DNA of 6,331 nucleotides from VRUE01 sp046733275 (lineage in GTDB: Bacteria; Actinomycetota; Thermoleophilia; Solirubrobacterales; 70-9), in contig JBKPOW010000030.1 in assembly GCA_046733275.1 (NCBI GenBank), forward strand, positions 1-6,331. Reading direction: 5' to 3'. Below are positions 1-5,490 of the stretch, piece after piece. Both the position numbers and the translations under genes were made by a program. Below the pieces are notes generated by a model. It ran no database searches. It saw nothing but the letters and a program-made list of their open reading frames with translations, and was not told the DNA's origin. Position 1 is the stretch's first letter; each line of letters starts with the position of its first letter.

Positions 1-2
1 CC

Positions 3-1439
3 GCCGTCTCCGAGCTGAAAGGCGACCGCGAGAGCGCCTTTGCCGCCCGCCGGCTGGCGGTCGACGCGTTCCTGGCCGCCGACCGGCCGGCCGAGGCCGC
101 CGCCGAGCGGTTGGCGATGGCCAACCACCGCCGCGCCGGCGCCCACTACGGCGAGGCAACCGAGCTGGCCGAAGCGACGATCGGCGACGCCGAGGCCGCC
201 GGGCGGGCCGACATCCGCGCCAGGGCGGTGGGGCTGCTGGGCGTCGCCCGGGCGAAGGGTGGCGACTACGAGGGCGGCCTCGAGACGGTGCGCAGCGGGC
301 TGGCGCTGGCGCTCAAGGAGGACATGACCCCGATCGCGGCTGAGCTATACCAGCGGCTCAGCCTCGTCCTCTATGACTCGGCTGATTACCGCCGGGCGGA
401 GGAGGCGCTTGACGCGGCGCTCGGCCTCTGCGGCAGCGACGGCGACGCCGGTACCGAGCTCGCCTGCGTGACCTGCCTGGTCTACGTCCTGCGCGAGCGC
501 GGCGATTGGAAACGCGCCTGCGAGATGGGCCGCGAGCTGATCGAGCGCGGCGAGGGGGTCTGGGTCGCCGAGGGGCTGGTCGGCGCGATCCACGCCTTCG
601 AGGGCAAGCTCTCCTCTGCCCGACGCATGCTCTCCTCCTCGCGCGCCAGCTCCTCCTCGCTCGGCCACTACAACATGTTCATGGACGCGACCACGGGGCT
701 GGCCCGGGTCGCCGCCGGCGAAGGCGCGCTCGACGAGGCGGCGGGGCACTGCCGCACGCTGCTGGCGCGCTGGCAGGAGAGCGAGGACCATCACTACGCC
801 GTCTGGGGGCTTCGCTGGGCCGCCGCCTTCTTCGCCCGGCAAGACGACCGCGACGGGCTGCACGCCTGCACCGCGGCGCTGACCCGGATGGCCGCCGACG
901 GCGGCCACGACGATGCCCTGGCCGCGCTAGCGCAGGCCATCGGCGAGGCCGCCCTACTCGACGGCGACGCCGAGACCGCCGCCGACCAGCTCTGCCGCGC
1001 GGTCGACCTCTACCGCGAGCTGGCGCTTCCCTTCGAACGGGCCCAGGTCGAGGTCCGTGCCGGTGTCGCCCTCGCCGCCGCGGGCGAACGGGAGCAGGGG
1101 CTCGATCGCCTCGGCGACGCCTACCGCGCGGCCCGCAAGCTGGGCGCCCGCCCGCTCGCCTCCGAAGCGGCTCAGGAGGTGGCGGCGCTGGGCGACTCGG
1201 TCGCCTCGCGGCTGGGGCGGCGCGCGGCGGCCGACAGCGACGAGGTCTCGCTGACGCGGCGTGAGCTGGAGGTGCTCCGCCACGTCGCGGTCGGCCGGAC
1301 CAACCGCGAGATCGCTCAGGAGCTGTTCCTCAGCCCGCGCACGGTCGACATGCACGTACGCAACATCCTGCGCAAGCTGGATTGCCGCTCGCGCGTCGAG
1401 GCGGCCCACCGCGCCGGCGAGCTCGACCTGCTCGGCTGA
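3..1439 (+). CDS. LuxR-family transcriptional regulator with TPR-like repeats, C-terminal part
   Basis: The reading frame is open from the left edge, so the N-terminus lies outside the window; 478 residues are visible and end at a TGA. The last 62 residues (417-478; nt 1251-1436) are a clear LuxR/GerE DNA-binding domain: LTRRELEVLRHVAVGRTNRE, then IAQELFLSPRTVDMHVRNIL as the helix-turn-helix, then RKLDCRSR. The preceding ~400 residues are Ala/Leu-rich helical pairs of TPR type, for example around residues 74-107 (GDYEGGLETV), 113-143 (ADYRRAEEAL) and 153-182 (GDWKRACEMG). This pattern is typical of large LAL/MalT-like regulators, which carry an AAA/NB-ARC ATPase before the repeats; that ATPase would lie upstream and is not seen here. 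An ATG at 111 is an internal methionine, since the helical repeat sequence continues in frame before it. The ligand and target genes cannot be told. It converges on ftsZ and is probably not functionally part of the division cluster. Confidence 0.9.
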   Translation, partial: AVSELKGDRESAFAARRLAVDAFLAADRPAEAAAERLAMANHRRAGAHYGEATELAEATIGDAEAAGRADIRARAVGLLGVARAKGGDYEGGLETVRSGLALALKEDMTPIAAELYQRLSLVLYDSADYRRAEEALDAALGLCGSDGDAGTELACVTCLVYVLRERGDWKRACEMGRELIERGEGVWVAEGLVGAIHAFEGKLSSARRMLSSSRASSSSLGHYNMFMDATTGLARVAAGEGALDEAAGHCRTLLARWQESEDHHYAVWGLRWAAAFFARQDDRDGLHACTAALTRMAADGGHDDALAALAQAIGEAALLDGDAETAADQLCRAVDLYRELALPFERAQVEVRAGVALAAAGEREQGLDRLGDAYRAARKLGARPLASEAAQEVAALGDSVASRLGRRAAADSDEVSLTRRELEVLRHVAVGRTNREIAQELFLSPRTVDMHVRNILRKLDCRSRVEAAHRAGELDLLG

Positions 1440-1444
1440 GCGCC

Positions 1445-2524
1445 CTATTCCTTGAGGAAGCCGGGGACGTCGATGTCGTCGTCCGAGACCCGCAGTTTGC
1501 GGATGTCGGTGTCTTCCGCCGAGATCCGCGGGCGGCTCTCGTAGCGGCGACGGACGCGCTGCGGCGAGCGAGCGAGCAGCTCGAAGCCCTCGAAGCCGGT
1601 GGCGATCACGGTGACCCGCACCTCGTCGCGCATCGACTGGTCGACGACCGAGCCGAAGATGATATTGGCGTTGTCGTCGGCTTCCGCCTGGACCAGCTGG
1701 GCCGCCTCGTTGACCTCGAACAGGCCGAGGTCCTCGGGGCCGGTGATGTTGAGCAGCATGCCGGTGGCCCCCTTGATCGACTCCTCGATCAGCGGCGAGG
1801 TGACGGCGGCCTTGGCGGCGTCGACCGCGCGCGACTCGCCCGACGCCGAGCCGACACCCATCAGTGCCGAGCCGGCGTCGCGCATGATCGTGCGCACGTC
1901 GGCGAAGTCGAGGTTGATCAGGCCGGGGATCGTGATCAGGTCGGTGATGCCCTGCACGCCCTGACGCAGGATGTCGTCCGCCTGGCGGAAGGCCTCCAGC
2001 ACCGAGGTCCGCCGCTCGACGGCCTGCAGCAGCTTCTCGTTGGGGACGATGATCAGGGTGTCGACGTTGTTGCGCAGCTTCTCGATCCCCTCGAGCGCCT
2101 GCTGCATCCGCCGTTTGCCCTCGAACTCGAAGGGCTTGGTGACCGCGCCGACGGTGAGCGCGCCGATCTCCTCCTTGGCGATCTCGGCGATGATCGGCGC
2201 CGAGCCGGTGCCGGTGCCGCCGCCCTCGCCGGCGGTGACGAAGACCATGTCGGCGCCCTTCAGCGCCTCCTTGATCTCGTCGCGGCTCTCCGCCGCGGCG
2301 CCCGCGCCGACCTCGGGGTTGCCGCCGGCGCCGAGGCCCCGGGTCAGCTCCTGGCCGATCGAGAGCTTGATGTCGGCGTCGCAGGCCTGCAGTGCCTGCG
2401 CGTCAGTGTTGACGGCGACGAACTCGACGCCGCGAATACCGGCGTCGACCATGCGACTTACGGCATTGGTGCCGCCGCCGCCGGCGCCGACGACCTTGAT
2501 CACCGCGAGATAAGTGGATTCCAT
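1445..2524 (-). CDS. ftsZ: Cell division protein FtsZ
   Basis: This is the tubulin-like GTPase that polymerises into the cytokinetic Z ring under the membrane. The protein has 359 residues. Nucleotide-binding signatures are intact: GAGGGGTN at 13-20, the tubulin signature GGGTGTG at 101-107, and KPFEFEGKRR at 130-139. The T7 synergy loop NLDFAD (204-209) carries the acidic residues that complete the GTPase site of the next subunit. The globular core ends near residue 312. A basic linker of only ~35 residues (RVRRRYESRPR) follows, then the conserved C-terminal peptide DDDIDVPGFLKE, which docks membrane anchors. No ftsA is present, so an anchor such as SepF is likely, but it is not in this window. 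The ATG at 2524 is chosen because family conservation starts at YLAVIKVVGAGG. An in-frame GTG at 2578 would add 18 unconserved residues, begins inside a leader hairpin and has GGAGG touching it with no spacer. The Shine-Dalgarno sequence for the ATG is weak (AAAGGG, 11 bases upstream). Its own promoter lies upstream. Confidence 0.98.
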   Translation of the reverse strand: MESTYLAVIKVVGAGGGGTNAVSRMVDAGIRGVEFVAVNTDAQALQACDADIKLSIGQELTRGLGAGGNPEVGAGAAAESRDEIKEALKGADMVFVTAGEGGGTGTGSAPIIAEIAKEEIGALTVGAVTKPFEFEGKRRMQQALEGIEKLRNNVDTLIIVPNEKLLQAVERRTSVLEAFRQADDILRQGVQGITDLITIPGLINLDFADVRTIMRDAGSALMGVGSASGESRAVDAAKAAVTSPLIEESIKGATGMLLNITGPEDLGLFEVNEAAQLVQAEADDNANIIFGSVVDQSMRDEVRVTVIATGFEGFELLARSPQRVRRRYESRPRISAEDTDIRKLRVSDDDIDVPGFLKE

Positions 2525-2567
2525 CTTGAGTTGAGCCCTTTTTCCGTCCGAGGCTTTAGCGATGCTT

Positions 2568-2582
2568 GAGGGTCCCACCCTC
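2568..2582 (-). promoter_or_regulatory. GC-rich hairpin in the ftsZ 5' leader
   Basis: On the coding strand GAGGGT-GGG-ACCCTC forms a perfect 6-bp stem with a 3-base loop. It lies 43-57 bases before the ftsZ ATG and about 19-33 bases after the predicted transcription start. The strand reads AAGCATCGC after the hairpin, with no U-run, so it is not a standard intrinsic terminator. The 5' arm follows a GGAGG-like run that has no usable start codon at proper spacing. It may affect mRNA stability or bind a factor, but that is inference. Confidence 0.45.
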
Positions 2583-2607
2583 CGCTGCTACCGCGGAAAT
2601 TGCGCTC

Positions 2608-2636
2608 AACGTAGGGCATTTCGGCGGGTCTGTCAA
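2608..2636 (-). promoter_or_regulatory. Predicted promoter of ftsZ (-35 TTGACA, -10 TACGTT)
   Basis: The -35 hexamer TTGACA (2631-2636) is a perfect match to the principal sigma factor consensus. Exactly 17 bases separate it from TACGTT (2608-2613), which fits the TANNNT form common in actinobacterial -10 boxes. The predicted start is the A near 2601, giving a leader of about 77 bases before the ftsZ ATG. It sits in the only sizeable gap of the cluster, where a separate ftsZ promoter is expected from other actinobacteria. Confidence 0.7.
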
Positions 2637-2667
2637 ACGTCCGGGACACATCCTGCAAGCCCCTACT

Positions 2668-2684
2668 CTGAAGTGCTACTTGAG
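2668..2684. repeat. Imperfect inverted repeat upstream of the ftsZ promoter
   Basis: On the - strand CTCAAGT-AGC-ACTTCAG is a 7-base dyad with one mismatch and a 3-base centre. It lies about 32 bases upstream of the -35 hexamer, roughly -67 to -83 from the predicted start, a usual place for an activator or repressor site. It is joined at its promoter-distal end to the ACCCTC core that recurs in this gap. No specific binding protein can be named from sequence. Confidence 0.4.
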
Positions 2685-2698
2685 GGTTTGGCCAGTCT

Positions 2699-2717
2699 AA
2701 CCCTGTGGTCGAGGGTT
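2699..2717. repeat. Inverted repeat just after the ftsQ-like stop codon
   Basis: AACCCT-GTGGTCG-AGGGTT (as read on the + strand) is a perfect 6-base inverted repeat with a 7-base loop. It starts at the last base of the ftsQ-like TAA stop codon. As RNA it would form a modest hairpin directly after the gene. It has no following U-run, so a role as terminator is doubtful. It shares the ACCCTC core with elements at 2682-2689 and 2568-2582 and may instead be part of a repeated binding site. Confidence 0.35.
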
Positions 2718-3247
2718 TATTCGAGGGGCGGAAGCGTATGCCCAGAGCCACCTACGGCGAGGCGTCGCGGGGTATGGAGGTCGACATAATCCAGCGCTTC
2801 GGTCGAGGGATCGGCCAGCACTGCAGCGGCCGCCTTCCACTTCAACGCGGCCTGGGAAGCGTCGCCGAAGCGTAGTTCGATCCCCGAGCGCAGCTCGACG
2901 TCGACCCCGCTGTCGCCGTAATAGCTCCTCTCGACGTACGGCCGTAGGTCGGCGGGCGCGGCGCCGAGGACCAGTGCCTGCTGCAGCGCCGGGCCGGCAA
3001 GCCGGCCGCTCGGCGGGGGCTCCTCGAGCGGCAGATAGGGCAACGCGGCGTCCTCCGGCAACGGCAGCCAGGCGAAGACCTGGCCTTGCGGGCCGACCGC
3101 CAGCGCCTCCGCCCCGGTGCCGATCGTCGCCGTGGCCCGAGGCACTTTCAGCTGCGGCTCCGCGGTGCGGGCGCCGAAAAGGAATTGATACGCGGCTACG
3201 GCGACGATCACGCCTAGGACGACCCAGACGAAGCGCAGCCTCCTCAC
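2717..3247 (-). CDS. ftsQ: FtsQ/DivIB-like cell division protein, short form lacking a POTRA domain
   Basis: FtsQ is a bitopic divisome protein that bridges early and late division factors on the outer face of the membrane. This protein has 176 residues. After a five-residue tail (MRRLR) comes one hydrophobic segment (about 6-24, FVWVVLGVIVAVAAYQFLF). The rest follows the pattern of the FtsQ beta-domain: GPQGQVFAWLPLP (52-64), a short segment before LRPYVERSYYG (101-111), VDVELRSGIELRFGD (115-129), ALKWKAAAAVLAD (134-146) and the closing YVDLHTPRRLAVG (154-166). The ~70-residue POTRA domain that normally follows the membrane segment is absent, since only about 14 residues separate the two parts. 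Family members usually have 220-330 residues. The GTG start overlaps the murB stop by four bases (GTGA), with GGAGGG nine bases before it, so the start is well fixed. The position between murB and ftsZ strongly supports FtsQ; sequence similarity alone is modest. Confidence 0.75.
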   Translation of the reverse strand: MRRLRFVWVVLGVIVAVAAYQFLFGARTAEPQLKVPRATATIGTGAEALAVGPQGQVFAWLPLPEDAALPYLPLEEPPPSGRLAGPALQQALVLGAAPADLRPYVERSYYGDSGVDVELRSGIELRFGDASQAALKWKAAAAVLADPSTEALDYVDLHTPRRLAVGGSGHTLPPLE

Positions 3248-4158
3248 AGCTGCCAGCCCTCCGGCCAGCGAACCTCACCCAACAGCTGCACCTCGGGCTC
3301 GAGCACGACACCGAAGCGCTCGTACACGCGGTGCCGGCCGGCCGCCATCAGCTCTAGCACGTCGGCGGTCGTCGCCCCGTCCACGTTCTCGACGAAGTTC
3401 GCGTGCTTGGGCGAGAAGCGGGCGCCGCCCCTCGCGAGACCCTGGCATCCGGCCGCCTCGAGCAGCTGGCCGGCGGTGCGCCCGCCCGCACGCTCGTCGT
3501 CGGGGTTCTTGAAGGTCGAGCCGAAGGTCTTGATCCCCGAGGGCTGGGCCTCGTGGCGCCGCTCGCGCATGCCGGACATCGTCGCCTTGATCTCCTCCGG
3601 GTCGCCGGGCTCGAGCTGGAACGAGGCACGGGCGACGACCTCCTCGGGGCGAAGGTTCGAGCTGCGGTAGGCGAAGCCGAGCTGCTCCGGCCTGCGGCGA
3701 TCGCCGCCCCCAGGGGTGATGACGTCGATCCACTCCAGCACCCGGGCAAGCTCGCCGCCGTAGGCGTTGGCGTTCATCTTCACCGCGCCGCCGACGGTGC
3801 CGGGGATGTTGACGCCGAACTCGAGGCCGGCGAGGCCCCACCCCGCGGCTTTGGCGGCGGCCGAGGGAAGCCTGGCGCCGCCGCCGCAGAGCAAGCGCTC
3901 GCCCTCGCGGGCGACGGTCGCCAGCTCGCCGTCGAGCTTCAGCGCCAAGCCATGGAAGCCCTCGTCGGCGACGAGCAGGTTCGAGCCCGAGCCGACCACG
4001 CCGATCGTCAGGCCCTCCCCGCCCGCCCAGGCGAGAACCTCCTCCAGCCCCTCGACGTCGCCGGGCCGGGCAAACCACTCGGCGGCGCCACCGGTACGCA
4101 CCGTCGTCAACCGCGCAAGCGGGAAGTCGCGCTCGACCGAGGCGGGCGGCGCGCTCAC
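3244..4158 (-). CDS. murB: UDP-N-acetylenolpyruvoylglucosamine reductase (MurB)
   Basis: MurB is the cytoplasmic FAD enzyme that reduces UDP-GlcNAc-enolpyruvate with NADPH to UDP-MurNAc, the second committed step of peptidoglycan synthesis. It has 304 residues, a normal size. Family signatures appear in order: TTVRTGGAAEWFARP (18-32), the FAD pyrophosphate loop VGSGSNLLVADEGFHG (55-70), GLEFGVNIPGTVGG then AVKMNANAYGGE (111-136), FAYRSSNL (162-169), GSTFKNP (213-219) and SPKHANFVEN (249-258). The expected catalytic residues are in place: Tyr164-Arg165, the proton donor Ser214 and Glu289 in LEPEV. The GTG start at 4158 overlaps the murC stop (GTGA) and has GGGAGG six bases upstream. The frame stays open much further upstream, but that part is only the shadow of murC. 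A fully functional enzyme is expected. Confidence 0.97.
   Translation of the reverse strand: MSAPPASVERDFPLARLTTVRTGGAAEWFARPGDVEGLEEVLAWAGGEGLTIGVVGSGSNLLVADEGFHGLALKLDGELATVAREGERLLCGGGARLPSAAAKAAGWGLAGLEFGVNIPGTVGGAVKMNANAYGGELARVLEWIDVITPGGGDRRRPEQLGFAYRSSNLRPEEVVARASFQLEPGDPEEIKATMSGMRERRHEAQPSGIKTFGSTFKNPDDERAGGRTAGQLLEAAGCQGLARGGARFSPKHANFVENVDGATTADVLELMAAGRHRVYERFGVVLEPEVQLLGEVRWPEGWQL
3257..3262 (-). promoter_or_regulatory. Ribosome binding site of the ftsQ-like gene
   Basis: GGAGGG lies inside the last codons of murB, nine bases before the GTG start at 3247. It fixes this GTG as the start, although no POTRA domain follows. Together with the GTGA stop/start overlap it points to translational coupling with murB. 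Confidence 0.75.
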
Positions 4159-5483
4159 GTCCCGCCTCCCGTCGGGGCGCCGCCAGCAGTTCTGTGCTCG
4201 TGCGAAGGAGGCGCGCCCGCGACAAGCCCGTCCGCCACCCGGAAGACGTCGCCGGCGCCGAGGGTGACCAGCACCACCTCCGGCCCCAGGCGCGCTTCGA
4301 GTGCCGCGCGGGCGCCGTCCAGGCTCGGCGCCCAGACGACGCGCCTTCCCCCCATCCGGTCGGCGGCGGCACGGGCGACATCGAGGCCGCTCACCCCCGC
4401 CAGGCCTCCGATTGGCTCCTCGCGGGCCGCGTAGACGTCGAGGAGGATCGCCTCGTCGGCGAGGGCGAGGGCGGCGCCGAATTGCTCGGCGAGCACCTTG
4501 GTCCGCGAGTAGAGGTGCGGTTGGAAGGCGGCGATCAGGCGGGCCGGCCCCATACCCCGCAGCGCCTCGAGCGCGGCGCGGACCTCGGTCGGGTGGTGGG
4601 CGTAGTCGTCGTAGACGCGGGCGCCGTCGCGTTCGCCCTTGAGCTCGAGCCGGCGCGCCACCCCTGGGAACCCGGCCAGGGCTTCCGCGACCGCATCGAG
4701 GTCGAAGCCGGCGAGTCCCGCGGCGGCGAGGGCGGCGCGAGCGTTCGAGACGTTGTGCCGACCGGGCACGCCAAGCCGGAGCTCGGCCGGGCCGGGCGAG
4801 TCGGCGCCGAACTCGGCGACCCGCTCGGCGCTCGCGGCGAAGCGATCGAAGGCGGTGCGCAGCTCGGCCAGCGAGCCCCAGCGCGAGTGGTGGTCCATCT
4901 CGACGTTCGTGATCACGGCGATCTCGGGCTTCAGCTCGAGGAAGCTGGCATCGCTCTCGTCGGCCTCGGCGACGACCCACTCCCCCTCCCCCCAGCCAGC
5001 GTTGGCCGCCGCGTCGTCGGGCCCCAGGCCGGGGACCTCGCCGCCGACGAAGAAGGCCGGCTCGGCGTCGATCTCGCGCAGCGCCCAGGCCAGCATCGCC
5101 GTCGTCGTCGTCTTGCCGTGCGTGCCGGCGATCGCGATCAGGCGCTTCTCCGCGCAGAGCCGCGCCAGCAGCTCGCCGCGGCGGGTGACCTCGAGACCGC
5201 GCTCGCGTGCCAGAACGAGCTCGGGGTTCTCGTCGCCGATCGCGGTCGAGACGACGACCTCGGCGTCATCCGGGAGGTTGGCCGCGTCGTGGCCGACGGC
5301 GGGGTCGAGCCCGGCGACACGCAAGCGCTCCATGTAGGAGGAGTCGGCGCGGTCGCTGCCGCTCACCTCGGCGCCGAGCCGCCGGCAGACCAGCGCCAGG
5401 CCGCTCATCCCGGCGCCGCCGATGCCGACGAAGTGCAGCCGCCGTCCCCTCCACTCCCGCTGCGCTGTTCCTTTTCCTCGCAT
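4155..5483 (-). CDS. murC: UDP-N-acetylmuramate--L-alanine ligase (MurC), short central domain
   Basis: MurC is the cytoplasmic ATP-dependent ligase that adds L-Ala to UDP-MurNAc, the first amino acid of the stem peptide. With the ATG at 5483 it has 442 residues. Motifs: the N-terminal Rossmann loop GIGGAGMSGLA (20-30), P-loop AGTHGKTTTT (119-128), EADESD (173-178), NVEMDH (193-198), PGRHNVSNA (240-248), DDYAHHPTE (292-300), FQPHLYSRT (320-328) and GAGD (409-412). All three Mur ligase domains are present, but only about 40 residues lie between the DHH motif and PGRHNV, where E. coli MurC has about 95, so part of the central domain is missing without breaking the frame. Start choice is uncertain: a GTG at 5501 would give 448 residues and an 11-base overlap with murG. 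The ATG leaves a 7-base gap. Neither has a good Shine-Dalgarno sequence, so translation probably depends on murG. Confidence 0.95.
   Translation of the reverse strand: MRGKGTAQREWRGRRLHFVGIGGAGMSGLALVCRRLGAEVSGSDRADSSYMERLRVAGLDPAVGHDAANLPDDAEVVVSTAIGDENPELVLARERGLEVTRRGELLARLCAEKRLIAIAGTHGKTTTTAMLAWALREIDAEPAFFVGGEVPGLGPDDAAANAGWGEGEWVVAEADESDASFLELKPEIAVITNVEMDHHSRWGSLAELRTAFDRFAASAERVAEFGADSPGPAELRLGVPGRHNVSNARAALAAAGLAGFDLDAVAEALAGFPGVARRLELKGERDGARVYDDYAHHPTEVRAALEALRGMGPARLIAAFQPHLYSRTKVLAEQFGAALALADEAILLDVYAAREEPIGGLAGVSGLDVARAAADRMGGRRVVWAPSLDGARAALEARLGPEVVLVTLGAGDVFRVADGLVAGAPPSHEHRTAGGAPTGGGT
4165..4170 (-). promoter_or_regulatory. Ribosome binding site of murB
   Basis: GGGAGG sits within the final codons of murC, six bases before the GTG start at 4158. 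It decides the murB start against the much longer open frame, and with the GTGA overlap suggests coupled translation. Confidence 0.75.
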
Positions 5484-5490
5484 GCCGGGG

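Noticed and set aside
1430..1459. Possible bidirectional terminator at the convergent stops (GCTC-GGCT-GAGC and TTCC-TTGA-GGAA)
   Set aside because: Both stems are only four base pairs, no U-run follows on either strand, and the sequence is accounted for by coding of the two C-termini.
1565..1577. Short tandem GCGA repeat
   Set aside because: It is only about three units long, lies inside the ftsZ coding region and keeps the family sequence (LLARS).
1382..2569. Long + strand open frame (395 codons) opposite ftsZ
   Set aside because: It is antisense to an unmistakable ftsZ. High GC third positions suppress stops on the opposite strand; the translation is low-complexity and rich in Asp, Gly, Leu and Arg.
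2500..2789. Small open frames on both strands across the ftsQ-ftsZ gap (75 and 83 codons)
   Set aside because: They run over the promoter and into neighbouring genes, have no ribosome sites and no recognisable protein character.
4159..4980. N-terminal extension of the murB frame giving a 578-residue protein
   Set aside because: The extra 274 residues are Arg-rich frame-shadow of murC. The GTG at 4158 has a good ribosome site, overlaps the murC stop and matches the family N-terminus.
5101..5115. GTC triplet run resembling a microsatellite
   Set aside because: It encodes the conserved KTTTT P-loop of MurC on the - strand.
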